Below, piece after piece: positions 22,665 through 36,690 of a stretch of DNA of 64,000 nucleotides. The DNA lies in the NCBI GenBank assembly GCA_023376005.1, contig CM042139.1:140357480-140421479 (forward strand), given 5' to 3'. The position numbers were made by a program, and so were the translations under genes. The notes beneath the pieces were generated by a model. That model was not told the DNA's origin, did no database searches, and saw nothing but the letters and a program-made list of their open reading frames with translations. This DNA comes from Doryteuthis pealeii (lineage: Eukaryota; Mollusca; Cephalopoda; Myopsida; Loliginidae). Numbering within the stretch: the stretch's first letter is position 1; the number at the start of each line of letters is the position of its first letter.

Positions 22665-22675
<11 letters not shown>
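22402..22675 (-). mobile_element. Hammerhead-bearing element with inverted ends
   Basis: The ends TTGCTTGAAGGCAATTA (22,410) and TAATTGCATTCAAGCAAA (22,594) are inverted repeats related to those at 13,491/13,789. The element runs on to the AAGATTTTG-type end at 22,668 and is flanked by AT arrays. Its hammerhead is at 22,512-22,557. Confidence 0.6.
22512..22557 (-). ncRNA. Type I hammerhead ribozyme motif
   Basis: Minus strand: stem I ACATCG/CGATGT is perfect, CTGATGA (plus 22,545-22,551), stem II GACTT/AAGTT with loop AATA (one G-U), GAAA, stem III ACA/TGT with loop GTC, predicted cleavage after TGTA. Confidence 0.83.
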
Positions 22676-22705
<30 letters not shown>

Positions 22706-22870
22706 TCAGTTAAGCGTCTGTATCGCGTAAGGAGTATTCATGTGTGATGGTATATATATATATATATATAATATATATTATATAATATATATATATTATA
22801 GTTTGCTTGTTTATAATTTTATATAATTATATTATGTATTGTATTACATCTTATTATGTAATTATGTTAT

Positions 22871-22970
22871 GGGTATTATGTAACCCCGTACAACCTGCTC
22901 CATAGTCGGATCATCGGCGACTAAACCGGTACCCCCACCAGGCTTGCTGGTGAGGAGGGTGGCTAGACAC
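22871..22970 (+). other. Loop of the giant palindrome = first 100 bp of a LINE 5' end
   Basis: The sequence from GGGTATTATGTAACCCC to GGCTAGACACCC is not repeated in the right arm. It matches 45,889-45,989, where it continues into the full LINE. At 22,967 it switches to the reverse complement of its own upstream flank (CCCATAACATAATTACATAA), with ACCC shared by both sides. Confidence 0.9.
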
Positions 22971-23147
22971 CCATAACATAATTACATAATAAATATGTAT
23001 TATACAATACATAATAATATATATAAAATTAATAAAACATAGCAAAACTATATATATATAATATATATATATATTATATTATATATATATAATATTACCA
23101 TCACATGAATACTCCTTACGAGATACAGACGCTTAACTGAATAATAC

Positions 23148-23178
<31 letters not shown>

Positions 23179-23194
23179 AGATTTTGCATGTTTT

Positions 23195-23460
23195 TAAACA
23201 TTTTTTAGAAGCATTGTTGAAAGTATATATTATTATTTATATGTTGCTTGAATGCAATTACAAGTTTCGATTTCTGTGTTTAGTATACAATCGCTGATGA
23301 GAAGCTTAATAAGTTGAAACAGTCTGTAACGATGTTTCTAAGCACACCGAACAGTTCCTTGTCGAGATCACTTGTCATGCTTATTTCTATAGTTATCGAA
23401 TTCTATGCGATATACGGCATTGTAATTGCCTTCAGCAAAAATATAAATAATAATAATATA
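23195..23460 (+). mobile_element. Inverted copy of the 22.4-22.7 kb hammerhead element
   Basis: Same element in plus orientation. The hammerhead at 23,289-23,335 has indels in stem II (GAAGCTTAATAAGTT) and stem I (GTAACGATG) that would disrupt it; these are probably sequencing errors. Confidence 0.6.
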
Positions 23461-24489
23461 TATATATTATATATATATATATATATATATTAATAAATGT
23501 GTGTGGTGTGTGGGTTCTCTAGAACTTTGGAAAAGTTTGGACTCATTATCATTAGTGCCCTAGCCGTTAAGAAATTTCAATATTTGACCATTGTTATGCA
23601 AATACTTTGGCTTTGGGCCCAATTGATTTCACTACTTCGATTAAGGATATACGGATGTAAATGTTTTCCTTTCTCTGTGTTTTTTTTTATCATTTCATCC
23701 TTTAATGTTTCGTAATGGCTTAGAGTAGTCAATTAAGCGTCCCATAAACGGCAACCACTTTCTCCGTACATTTCTATTTTATTAATATTCCGCCGTAAGA
23801 AATTGATATTATTTATTGTGATTTTCATTTAGATTAACAGTAACAGTTGCTGGACATTGCTAGGAAGTAATGAAGAACTCATCAGTACACGTTCTCCAAG
23901 GGACTCCTGTACATGAACACATTAGTTTTTTAGCTTGCCAACAAAATTAGATTACCAGCGGTTTGCTGATTTTGGGTGTGTCTAGTGGACTTATCTATTT
24001 TATGGCCAATAGGTAAATAAATCCGTGCTGTGCACCACGCTTTATGAATGTTGATAAGTTTGACATTTCTGAAGAATTGGACCCTTCTGATTTGTAAAAT
24101 ATTTTTCTCGTGAGAAATCGTTATTTTTGTTGGAGATTTTGATTTAATTTATAAATACTTTTATATATATCTTTTATAGATACTTTTCCATAAAGAATTG
24201 AGGTCAACAAGATTCCCTAATGTCATAGAGGGTTATTCTTTATTTCCATTAATGAACTATACTGCAATTTGATGGAGACTCGGAAAGAAATAGAGTTTTC
24301 TTATTGCCATATTCTCAGAAAACATTTAATCCGTAGTGGTATACTGTTAGAGAACCATCCTATGGGTCAAATAATTATATTAAAAAAAATTTCCTATTCA
24401 ATAGGATAGGTAGAATCTTTAAATAACTAAAAGATTGAGAAACAAATATACATGTGTATATGAACGTACAATATATATTTACAAACTCT

Positions 24490-25470
24490 CCACAGGAATA
24501 GAAATATGACACAAGGTCAACTTTTAAGTCGATTTCAACTGGTTTTGAATCAGACTTTTCTGTCTACTTGACTGATTGTCATGGCCCAAGGTTAAATACC
24601 CAATCTGCCTTTTTATTTACCCAGATTTAGGAAGCGGAATACTTGATTCATACATTTCTCAAAGGTTATTATTGCAATAGGAAATGCAAACAGTCTCATG
24701 TAGGATTTGAAAAACTCTGTTTGCTTTGTCCATTTTCCACAATGGATAACCAAATTGGAATTAAGCAGGACAATGTTTGAACATACAATAGACGAGATTT
24801 CCGTTAACATCTACACATAACATAACCTAAGATGAGTTGTTAAAATCAATCTTCATATCTATTTATTATTATGAAACAAAATTAACCCTTGTATAAGCTT
24901 GAATATTTTTAGTGTGTCTCAAGTTTTGCTCGTGTGAAAATTAGATAATAACTGATACATAGAAAGTCACCCTCTTACCAAAATGGTCATTGTAGGAAGA
25001 AATGAAATCGACAACCCGAAGTTCAAATCCTAGCAAAGCTGTTTTCATTTCATATTGCGCTAATGGCTTTGAGGAAACACGAAAATATCTCTTCTCCCAC
25101 AGTTATATGTAAATAGTAAAAACTAATTTTCTACCCTGGCAAGAACCAGTCAAAGAAGAGGGAAAATTGTGTACTCAGTTTAAAATGGCATTTGTATTGA
25201 ATTCAACACGTAACGGTGATTTTGTTTTCTTGTAATTTTACAATGCTGATATCTTTGTTTAAATGATATATCAATCTTTTTTGGTTACATAATAACAAAG
25301 CTATCCTTATAGAAGAAGACTGGTGGTACAATTTAACCCATAGCTGGATGATAAGAGGTTTATATATTTCCAAAGTATACTCATCGGATGTGAAATAATT
25401 CTAATCGCTTACTACGATGTGTCGCAATCCAACATGTAAGACACTACGCCACAAGGACTCCCACACTGGA
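24490..25470. mobile_element. Inverted copies of SINEs A, A and B
   Basis: 24,490-24,790 (minus) mirrors 21,110-21,385, 24,985-25,200 (plus) mirrors 20,690-20,905, and 25,325-25,470 (minus) mirrors 20,415-20,570. Confidence 0.8.
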
Positions 25471-26213
25471 AAGGGTTGAGTAAATGCAAACATATAATTG
25501 TTATATGCTCAATAGCTGAAAATTGTTACGTATATCCAACAAGATTCCAGAGACTAGGTTTCGAGTCCAGTTAGAATTTCTCCATGATTGCAAAAGTAAC
25601 TTAAATCTATATCTCCCTCTGTTCAATATCCACATTTTTTGTGATGTATCAACCGACTTAGACATTTCATGATATAAAGACTTCTTCGTCTACTATAAAT
25701 AAACAGAAAACATATTGATCTGGAAAATATCTATGCTTCTACTTAAAGAATTACGATGGTGTCATTGATGATTCATAAAAGTTTCCTGAGTCACAAATCA
25801 ATATGGAAAAATCTCAAAACAAATCCACATTTCAGACATTCAGGACCAAAATTACACTACAATAGTAAAAAAGAATATAAGATAAATTGATTGTTCTTTT
25901 AAATTCCCGTACTGGCCAATATGGTTTGATAGATTGCCTTTAAATGTTTTAAAATTTATAGTCTTTAACTTTCGTTTACTGTCTATAGTAGTGAGTGAAC
26001 GTACAATAATTTTAGCGCGACGAAAGGCTGGGTATTTAGATCACTGAAATATGTGTGCTACCATATGGCACCAATTTAGAAAAATCATCTAACAGTAGAG
26101 AGATAAATTGTGACAGAAGTCTAAAAAATTTTGATATGGCTGCTACCGGTAAATGGGCTAAGCGATAATATAATTACACACACACACACACACACACACA
26201 TACACACACACAC

Positions 26214-26271
<58 letters not shown>

Positions 26272-27257
26272 TGCTTATAATCGATTTGTTCAAGAACAAC
26301 AAATCTTATTGCAATCAAATAACAAGCTTGCATTTAGTTATTCTTTTGTTCTGAAAGACAAAGTAAAATAATTACATTGTTTAAATAAATATAAATTGTT
26401 AAATAAAAAAATACAAACATAAGTCAACATTTTTAATAATGTTTTGGTAACGGGGTTCACAACTCGGCAGCTCTTGAAGCTTTTTCCCAAGTCATGAAAG
26501 ATGGTGAACCGAACATAGTTATGAAATACTGAGCTCGCCTGATACACTCCAAACACCTCCCACCTCTGTTGTTAGAATTGAGCTCTGGAATCCATTGTTA
26601 TCGGCTCATGTGACCTGGCTTGATCAAGCCGAGTGAAACAGTCTAAGCATTTGTTTCCTGTCTCTGATCAACTGTCCCTTAACTTTTCACTTTTAATTGC
26701 TTCTGTGGTTATCCCCCAGTTCGAACTCGTAAATAAGCTCCCGACTTAGACTACTTTGTATGTTTTATGTGTGCGGCTTTCAAATCACACACGAAGTGAA
26801 GCAAACATATACCAAAATATTGCCAAATTTTAACTCACTAAAAATGTATTGTCCAAATTTAATCACAGAAAGAAGACATTAAAATGCTTTTGTAATCATG
26901 TGTAATTAAAACATATTTTTGAATGTTCAAATACCTTTGAGCAGTACTTAAAGCACAGTTTAATTAATTCTGGTAAAAGTCAGCATTTCAATTGTATTGC
27001 TTATTTTGATAGGACAGTTTAAAGTTCTTAATAGGTTTGTTCCAAACAACTTCCTTCTTTCAGAAATATTCTAATTGCGAGTTCGACTTTTGATCTTAAT
27101 GAATTGAATTTTTTTGCATTAAAAAGATCAGATATTTAGCAGTAAGTACCACAAGATTTTCAGTTCATTGCCATTAAATTCGGTTCAAGCATTCTGTCCG
27201 TTTCTAAATCTCAAAGCAAGCGATTACCATAAACTGTCATGTATCAAATCATGTTAA

Positions 27258-27288
<31 letters not shown>

Positions 27289-27317
27289 TAATAATAATAA
27301 TATAATAATAATAATTT

Positions 27318-28798
27318 ATAAGACTAGAAAAAAATTGGCAAGAAAAAACAATTATATGGACGCTTCAAACGACAAATAGAAGAGGTTGCACATGGAAAGA
27401 ACTTGGACATGGTTAAGAAAGGGGAAACCTCAAAAGAGAAACTGAATCACTTATAATTGCTGCCACAAATAATCCATTAAGGACAAACTATATCAAAGCG
27501 AAAATTTGAAATAAGACCCAACAAAATAGTAAATGTAGACTTTGCGGTATAGAGATAGACTGTAAACCATATACTCTGCGATGTAGCAAAACTAGCACAA
27601 CGAGAATACAAAACTAGAACGACTGGCTGGGAAGGTGATCCTCCGGGAATTATGCAAAAAATTAAAATTTTGCCAAATACAACAAAATTGGTATTGCAAT
27701 AAACCAGAAATCTGTTGTGAAACGAAAACGCATAAAATTCTCTGGGACTTTGAAATAAAAAACAGATCACCTTATCCAGCAAGAAGACCAACCTAAAGTG
27801 TTGATAAACAAAAAAAGAAAGAACTTGTCAACTGGCCGCAGATCACAGGGTGAAGCTAAAGGAAAATGAAAAAACGGATAAATATCTGGACCTTGCCAGA
27901 GAACTGAAAAGGTTATGGAATATTAAAGTGAAAGTGATACCAATTGTAGTTGTGCACTTGGAAAGTCCAAAAGATTGGAAAAGGGTCTGGAAAGTTTGGA
28001 AATCAGAAAGAAGTATTGAAACCATTCAGAAACACTGCACTGCTGCAATCTGCCAGCATACTCAGAAGAGTCCTGGAGACCTGAGGAGACTTGCTGTCAC
28101 TCAGACTCCAGTGAAAGACCATCAGCTAATGCTGATGTGAAACTCAAAAAAGGAGAAATAATAAATAATAATAATAATAATAATATAAAATAATAATAAT
28201 AATAATATGCAACGAAATAGGCATGTGTAGGATGTGTGGAGACAAAGACGAAACGGTTTTATTATATAATATGCGAATACAGCAGACTAGCACAAATGGA
28301 ATACAATGCTAGGTACAACTGGGTGGAAAATGTGATCAATTGGGAAATGTGCAAGAAATTGAATTTTCACCATGCTACTAATTGGTTTGTGCATAAACCA
28401 GAAGCCGTCCAAACATTTTTAGGGACTTTGCTATACAAATGGATCACCTAATTCCGTCTAGGGACCATATGTACTGTTAAGTAACGAGGAAACAAAACTT
28501 GTCATGTTTTGGATTCTGTAGTCCCAGCAGAGCAACATAGTGAAAATCAAAGAACAAGAGATAGATAAATATTGGACCTTGCCAGAGAATTAAAAGAACT
28601 GTGCAACATGAGGTTAAGGTCGTACCAATGATAATTGTTACCCTTTGAACGGTCCGCATGGGTTCGCAAAAGAGTCTGGGTGAATCTGAGGAAGAATCGA
28701 GCATTCAAAACAACAGAATTTTTAAGATCGGTTAAAATAATCAGAAGAGCTCTGGAGTGAAACACTAGCTAAGGCGGGTAGGAAAAGCTCTTATGGAG

Positions 28799-28800
<2 letters not shown>
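27318..28800 (+). pseudogene. Inverted copies of both LINE C-terminal fragments
   Basis: 27,318-28,140 mirrors copy 1 and 28,205-28,800 mirrors copy 2, separated by an interrupted (AAT)n. The 147-codon frame of the left arm is split here by several single-base indels, which shows the lower sequence quality of this arm. Confidence 0.8.
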
Positions 28801-28857
<57 letters not shown>

Positions 28858-28861
28858 ATAT

Positions 28862-29041
28862 AATGATAATCTTGGTCTGTGTTATTTTTTCCGTGGTATA
28901 GCAACAATCTGGTATTCAATTCCAAACAGTTAGACGCCTACATCTCCATTTAATAAATGGAGATGTAGGCGTCTAACTGTTTGGAATTGAATACCAGATT
29001 TTGCTATACCACGGAAAAATAACAGACCCAAGATTATCATT
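28862..29041. mobile_element. Inverted copy of the 183-bp foldback
   Basis: Same hairpin centred near 28,953. Being palindromic, it looks alike in both orientations. Confidence 0.85.
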
Positions 29042-29343
29042 ATCGAATAAAAACTGATTTAGTTTTTGTCTTATTCCTTTTTATGCGGTACATTAAGTTT
29101 AGTTGTAACGTGTGGTAACTTAATAGAATTCAAGGAAAACGTGTTAATTAATAAATAATCGTATCTTGGATATGTATAAAACTCAGATAGGTTGTGAATC
29201 CAACAAATAATCGTATCTTGATATGTATAAACTCAGAAAATAGGTGTGAATCCAACAAAATTCTTCCACTGTCTTTGTTGACCTCACAACTGTGTTTTGC
29301 ACCTTCTATTTATATAAAGTCGCGTTGTTTTAATATATGCGTG

Positions 29344-30122
29344 GGGCGGTGCTTGGTGTAATCTTTTACCATCGTACGAACTGGAAACACGTTGGACGAA
29401 AGCTGTTTGTATTTCCTATAGTGCTAGTACATTTGGAAAAGTCATGTATCCAAGTATTCCCATTCCAGCTTTGGGTAGATAGTAGTGCCGACTGGGCTCT
29501 TTAACCTTGGTTAGGCAACCAGTCTCGGAGAAGGAAAACTGATTTCAAACCTGTTAAGCTCCGCCTCAGAAATTGACCTTGTGTCTCATCCTGCTCATGT
29601 GAATATGTATGTATACGTGTCGACTTATAACTAAGAAAAGAGATGTTACTGAACATTAAATCGCGAATACACCTTGATTGTGTCTAATTTGGAATTAAAT
29701 TTCTAATTTCACTGATTAAAGGATATAATTCAATTATAAAATATCAATCGATTTGTAGACCTCTTCACGGTTCTTTATAAGTAAGTACAAGAGAAAATCA
29801 TTTCATAGAATAAATGAATAATTTTCATTTGAATTAATACTTGAAATCTTTACCAACATAAAGGACATATGTTTAATCTTTTCTTTTAAAATTATACATA
29901 TTTAAGCGTAACGAGAAAATAACTAAACGAATGCACGTTATCACTTTTACGCATGAATCAAATTACTATCTGAATTTAGATTTTTGTCATGTGTACAATA
30001 AAGTTATTTCCAAATGATTTCTCTTGCCACATCTCTTACTTTCTCTTCCCCTTTCTCTCTCACTTCTTGGTATCCTAAAACCATTTTGTCCAGTTATGGG
30101 ACCGGTTACTTCTTTAGTGTGT
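29344..30122 (+). mobile_element. Inverted copies of SINE A and the short Helitron-like element
   Basis: 29,344-29,600 mirrors the SINE at 16,259-16,508. 29,605-30,118 mirrors the Helitron-like copy, ending in TTAGTGTG near 30,115. Confidence 0.75.
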
Positions 30123-30936
30123 ATATAATATATAATTAATGTGTGTGTTGGTGTATGTGTGTGCATTGATAAATAAAAATATGTGAACAGTAATAGTATT
30201 TACCTATTACATATTTTCTGGCTATATATTTAGGTACGTATAACCTTATTTTTTCATTCACTGTCCGCATTCATCCCTTCTTATTTTCAGCTTTAAAAAT
30301 TCAATAACTTCTGGAATTAATTTTTCCATTTCATATCAAAACAGACAACTATTCGATAACAGTTTACAAACCAGAGTATGTTATATGAAAGGAAGCAAAG
30401 ACAGACATTTGTTTATAGATTGAATAGGTAAAATAACTTATGTTATTTTATTATTTCTCACTGGGATCCCAACAATAACAGGAGAAGTGCATGCCATTAT
30501 GGCGCGCCGACAAAGTCAACGAGATTTGGCGTATTAGATCTGACAATAGGTTATTCATCTATTGGTGGCGGTGAGCATGCAATTACTGACTGGGTCATAG
30601 AATTACTGCGTCAGCAGGGATTGGATTGGGGTTCAGACCAGCATCAGCAATCCTATCTTGAAAATTACTATCTTTTAATGAGAGTATAAACGTGTCTCCT
30701 TGTTAAGTCCCTATTGATCCTTTGCCAAGTATTTTTGGAGTTAGTTTGCATTCCAAGTCAAACTGAAACGCGGGAAAGAGTGGGGAGAGTGGTTTTACGA
30801 GAGATTTGCTTCATAACATCTTATACATAATGTTAAAGGAAGAAAATGCAACATTGTAAATATCAACATCTTTTTTCTAGATATTCTAGAATAATAATAT
30901 AATGCTTCAATACTCGTATGTTATATATATATAATA

Positions 30937-30973
<37 letters not shown>

Positions 30974-31186
30974 ATATTTCATGGTAGTAATTGCACTTAA
31001 ATGTATTGTACACTATAATAGATAAATACAGCACTTACAAGTAATCGAGTACTTTACTCTCATTTCTCCAATACTAAAAGGATTAACTATATATATATAT
31101 ATATATATATAATAATATATATATATATATATATATTACATGCGGTCAGTCTGAGATCGAAACCTACCCAAGGTAGTTGTGTCTAG

Positions 31187-31543
31187 CCACACTGAAGAGG
31201 CATGATATGCCGAAACACGTGTTGTGGATGACTTATTATATATATATCTATATATATATAATATATATATATATAAATGTATAATATATCTTATATATTA
31301 TATATATATATATATTATATAACATTTATATAATTATAACAACATTTATATGTGATATATATTTCGATATATATTCTTTATAATATTATATATATATATA
31401 TATATATATAATATATTATATATACGAATATATTACGAATTACGAAAGGATGTCTAGCCATACTGAAAGAAGTGATATGTCGAAACACGGTGTCTAAGTA
31501 TAGCTGCACTGATGAGGGGTAACCCCGAAAGCGCGTCTGTAGA
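31187..31543 (+). ncRNA. Inverted copies of three tandem hammerhead motifs
   Basis: 31,187-31,228 mirrors 14,604-14,645, 31,458-31,500 mirrors the degenerate motif, and 31,505-31,543 mirrors 14,275-14,315. Bases are missing in stem III (CACGTGTTGTGG) and stem II (GGGGTAACCCC) relative to the left arm. Confidence 0.7.
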
Positions 31544-31599
31544 TTGCTCTCTCTCTCTCTCTCTCTCTTCTCTATATATATATATAATATATATATATA

Positions 31600-32345
31600 T
31601 TATATTTGCTTGAAGGCAATTATAATGCATGCATCGAATAGACTCGATATTATAGAAAATAATCTTGACAAGTAAATCCCGCAAAGGATGGTCGCTATCA
31701 GAACACCGTACAGACTGTTTCGACTTTATTGTCTCTTCAGCGATGTATACTACGACTCCCCTCCGAAGGAATCGAAACGGGACTTCACAGGCATAGTCAG
31801 AGACCATATCCGTTCGGCGCCGGTACATAGCGAACAATCCTGCGAAATTAACCTTGTCAATGATGATACTATTAAACGCCCTGCATAGCAGGCAAGTGGA
31901 CGTTTATTTTAGTAAACAAACCCGGCCGTTAGCTCTTCGGCGAAGTGAATAAGATTTTTGGATGTTTGTTCTTTTTTATAGAAAGCAAGTTGAACAAACT
32001 ATTATCTACATTTCCGCTTGAAGGCAATTATAAATAGTATCATCATTGACGAGGTTAATTTCGCAGGGATTGTTCGCTATGTACCGGCGGCCGAGACGGA
32101 TATGGTCTCTGACTATGCCTGTGAAGTCCCGGTTTCGATTCCTGTCGGAGGGGAGTCGTTAGTATACATCGCTGAAGAGACTTAATAAGTCGAAACAGTC
32201 TGTACGGTGTTCTGCATAGCGAGCCATCCTTTGCGGATTTACTTGTCAAAGATTATTTTCTATATTATCGAATCTTATTCGTGCATGCATTTATAATTGC
32301 TTCAAGCAGAAATGTAGATAATAGTTTGTTCAACTTGCTTCTATA
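31600..32345. mobile_element. Inverted copy of the head-to-head hammerhead element pair
   Basis: It mirrors 13,426-14,206. Hammerhead cores are at 31,703-31,746 (minus) and 32,166-32,210 (plus); the latter keeps CTGAAGA and GAAA. Confidence 0.7.
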
Positions 32346-32892
32346 AAAAAGACAAACATCCAAAATCTTATATATATATTATAATATAAATATATATATA
32401 TTAATATGTTATATATGGCTGGGACAAAATTATTATTGTTTTTTTGTACTCCTAACCCACACATATATAATATAATCACACACACACCACACACATAACA
32501 CACACACCACAACACACATATATATATATATATATATAGTATTTATATATTATATATGTATGTTTGTGTGTCTGTGTGTATTTGTGTGTGTGGTGGGTGT
32601 GGGTGTGTCCTGTGTGTTAGAGTAACAAAAGAAATAAAGGAAATGTAATTGTTAATGTCAGCAGTTCTCGACTAAATACAAACCAAGTAATTGGTAGTTC
32701 GTATTTTCCTCATATATTTTTCGTTTGAATGTTTTGGGCAGGTGTGAAGGCTGATTTATTTTGTGTTGCATTCTGGCAGTAGATTATATTGTATCGAATT
32801 TCGTGATTGTATTTATTTTTCTAACTGATATAAATGGTTTATCGATGTTATTGGACAATTTTTACTTATGATATTGAAAATTATATCAATAA

Positions 32893-32925
<33 letters not shown>

Positions 32926-32969
32926 GTATATACAAAACACAACAACACTATAATATATATATATATTAT

Positions 32970-33185
32970 ATATATATATGGCTTGTCGACCCGAGTCAAA
33001 TCCTGACAAGGCTGTTTGCATTACTGCGGGCTATACCCTTGGAAAAGTAAGGAATCCATATGTTTCTCTCCTGCTGTAATGGTAATAGTTAAGCGCAGAC
33101 TGGGCTCTTTAACTTGGGTAGATAACCAGTCAAGGAGGAAGGAATTGAATTCAAATCCTGAGGCAGTCGTTTGATTGGATTTGTG
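32970..33185 (+). mobile_element. Inverted copy of SINE A from 12.6 kb
   Basis: It contains GGGCTCTTTAACTTGGGTAG and GAATTGAATTCAAATCCTGA, with indels relative to the left arm. Confidence 0.7.
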
Positions 33186-33365
33186 GTCATTCTTTGTGCA
33201 CCATTATTTCCTTCGACTGCGCCAAAAAAAGTGCGGAATGGTCCAACACAAGATCTTCCCCACGTAATAAAAAAAACATGCGTTGGTTGTTATTGAATGA
33301 ACACTTATGCGTCGAAATTGACGAGAGCGTCCATATATTATATAATATATATATACATATTATAA

Positions 33366-33398
<33 letters not shown>

Positions 33399-34059
33399 CT
33401 GGTAATAATGTTACATTAACAGGTGCAAATATTTACTGACCATGTTATTGGTGGGTAACGTGAAAGATTAATTCACTTCTGGCCAATAGGGTGTATTAGA
33501 GATTTTCACTCCTCCAACTAAAATGTCCGAGTTATAGAAAATTAACATGTTACCTCGCCTTGCAATTATCGAATACCCACATGTAGATCGTCTTTAAAGA
33601 TAATAGTTCCTACCAGTCCAACTAATGTAAGAGGATTAATTCGATCTTCAAATTGTTTACGAGTATCTGATTCCATTCTTTGTTTTTACCGCTTAGGAAA
33701 AATGTTGGGAACATGCTGAATACAATGTTTTGTCAGACAAATTAACCAAGCTCGCCAGCAGTCAAATGTACACATCAAATCTCTGACAGAGAACAGAAAT
33801 TAGAGATGCCTACCATAACTAGCTAGCGAATGTGGCTTCTATGAAAAGGTGAAGATTTAGGTAAGCTAGCTGACCTAAACAGTTACAGAATGTAGGCAAC
33901 TTTTAAATAAACGTCACGAATACAGCTAGTCACATATATATCTTGCTGTGTTTGTCTAATATCGCCTGATGATGGATTGATATATATTATTATTATATTA
34001 TATTAGTATATATATATATTATATATATATATGTGTGTGTGTGTGTGGTGTGTGTGTGG

Positions 34060-34335
34060 TGTGTGTGTGCTGGATGCAAGGATTCTTGACAATTCTCACA
34101 ACCTTTCTATCATTCATCGCCACAGGGAGTTCTTCCTCTCTGCGGCCAGCATTTAATAGTGGTCATGTAGGTCTTGCGGGCCGGTCCAACTGGCATGTCG
34201 TGTGTTGGCTTTCCACAGCAAGAAATCGTATGATCGTCCTTGTCTCCAGTAGTGCCCGCATGCTAGTCCGTCTCAGGATGGTCTGTGGAGATAGGGGGCA
34301 GGTGACCATACAGCCTGATTGATAATGTTTCGAAC
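34060..34335 (-). pseudogene. Inverted copy of the LINE tail from 11.4 kb
   Basis: On the minus strand it encodes the same RRTRHAG-type tail, broken by indels. Confidence 0.7.
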
Positions 34336-35639
34336 CGAGGCAATTTACCTAATTGGTCTTCGAAATAATTCGTTCCTTGTTTTTCATTTTGCATTCTTTA
34401 CCGTCGACCCAGTGATCTCTTGCCTTTTCAATTGAATCTCAATCAATACTCAGCAATTGTTTTTTTTTTATTGCGCGGGGACTCTTAGAAAACTCGCATT
34501 TTTATTCTTTATTTATTTGTGTTGTTGTATAGTTTTGCTGATGATGTTCTTGATTTAACATACGCAGATTTATTTGATTTCATATATATTATATATATAT
34601 AATTATATATAATATATATATATATAATATTATCACAATTGCTCTTTCTAAGATAAAGCTGTAAAAGATCAATTAAGTGTACATATGACATATCTTTTAA
34701 TATTTTTTCAAGAGATAAAAATGTATTAGATAAAAAGCTAGAAAGATAAATTGTGATATAATGGAATGACTCTCCCCGTACATTAACAGTGGCGAGGGTT
34801 CTAGCCCTATTTATCTGTGCAGAACTCACTTGAAGTACTTTAACGAAGGACTCTTCCTAATACTTCACGTTGACCTTACTAATATAACAATTTGCATGCG
34901 TGCGTTCAAGAAGTATTAGTAAAGAATAACCAACAGCATGTTTCTAATCACAATGTACATTAACAAATAATAAACTTTCATGGTTGAACTTTTACCTACT
35001 GTAGACTTAATAAATGGCACTTGTTAAAAATTATTAGAATGCTTAGAAGCAAATATTAAATTAAGATCTTCAATAAGTGCATGAAATTCCTCCCTACACA
35101 TTTTGAGAGCATATACAGATCCTTAATTTTATTTTCCCCAAACACACTCCTATTTTTTTTCTTCTAAAACTAAAGATATATTTCAGTCTTATGTGAAGAT
35201 AGTTCAAGGTATTGGTATGGGGTTCATATTTTACACACAGGACATCAATAGATTACACCAAATAATCGAGGAGAAAGCCTAACTTTTCTACAATTTTCTA
35301 TTTTAAGTCAAGCCAAGCTTTAATGCCAACTTCTGTCTAGTATAATTAAAAATCGTTTTTATTTATTTTATAAACATTCGTGATGTTAAATGAGGTTTTT
35401 TATTTCAATTTACTTAATTCAAACATTTCCTTTGATATAAAATTGTTATATATCAATTTATTTTTAATTAACTGTGTATACAATATGTGGTGAAGAAATA
35501 TTTTATGTTACACATTAGGTTGTACAAGCTTAATACAATTTGGTTGACTAAAGAAAGATACAAGATAAAAAAAAAGTATTTCATATAAATTTAAAAAACG
35601 CTCTTTAGAAAACCATCCCTCACCAATAATATGAAACAG

Positions 35640-36260
35640 TCTGTATTAGTTAATACCTTGTATTACCAACGTCTGTACGAGCAGGGTGTGTACGAGGTAA
35701 ATTTGAGGAAGTTTTTAATTCAGCGTTTTAGCTACGTTTTCGGTTCTATAAATGAGTTAAGAGTATCAGCCTATCCGACTTTACATAGATGAAAAGAGAA
35801 TAATGGAAAATACTTTCGCAAATTTCGTATTTCTCATATCCGTTTTCACAGGTAGGATGTGACACAAGTTCGAGTATGGGCATCAACCGAGGCTTCAAAA
35901 TCATATTAGAACGTAATGGATCTGCCATACTAGCTTGCCAAACCATTTCACCATCGATGGACGCTCTACTTTACCAAGGATATTTAGGCTTGCAAACAAT
36001 CCTCCTTTTTAGGTAATACAATAGGTTAAGAATGTGTTTTGATATACACAATAGAAATAATTAATTTGCTTACAGGAAGTCAGAAGGGATGTAGAATCTA
36101 CTGACTGTATTCCCTGCAGAGGAGGTAAATCGACTCCCAAAAGGGGTGTCTGGGTATGACCTAATTGCATTGTGGAGCCCGGGGAGTGGTTGTCGTACCC
36201 TTCATTGCATTATCCAGGTTCACTCTGATTCGGAGTGGTATTACCTGTTAGGGCCATATA
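35640..36260 (-). mobile_element. Inverted copies of the composite SINE and family-D repeat
   Basis: It mirrors 9,405-10,030; CACTCTGATTCGGAGTGG at 36,220 is the clearest anchor. Confidence 0.75.
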
Positions 36261-36690
36261 AGTTAAGATAAATTGTATTCAAAACTTATATTTCGATAGG
36301 CATGTCATATGATTTAAATCATTTGTATTAGATGTTTTACTTGAAGAGATTGTTTATAAGGATTAGTATTATCATATAAACTATATATGTGGTCAACAAA
36401 CGATATTAAATAGTAGGAAATACTTCATCAAACTATATTTCTAAGAATTATATAGGGCGTATGGGAATAAAAAAACACTTAAAAAACAACTAACTGAAAA
36501 TATTGGATATTAACGTACCAGGTACGAAAGTCTTGTCACTCCTACGAAATATTACTCGCCTATAATCAACTTTATTAATGAGTATGGCCCCTGGAATATA
36601 ATAGAAAATATTTCAGGACAGATTGGCATTAATGTAATAATACAATCATCAATTAATTTGAATTTTGCTAATTTTGTTGGAAAAATTCAT

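Larger units (their letters stand above)
22967..36690 (-). repeat. Right arm of the giant inverted repeat (noisy copy)
   Basis: It is colinear with 8,950-22,875 in reverse complement. Differences are mostly single-base insertions and deletions, many in homopolymers, and AT arrays are broken by lost bases (for example 30,921-30,980 versus 14,860-14,918). The LINE fragments here show extra frameshifts. This is the profile of uncorrected long reads rather than of aged DNA. It probably does not exist at this place in the genome. Confidence 0.9.

Noticed and set aside
22967..36690. Reading the right arm as a biological inverted segmental duplication
   Set aside because: Not excluded, but not preferred: the differences are indel-dominated and one-sided, and a third copy continues normally into the LINE.
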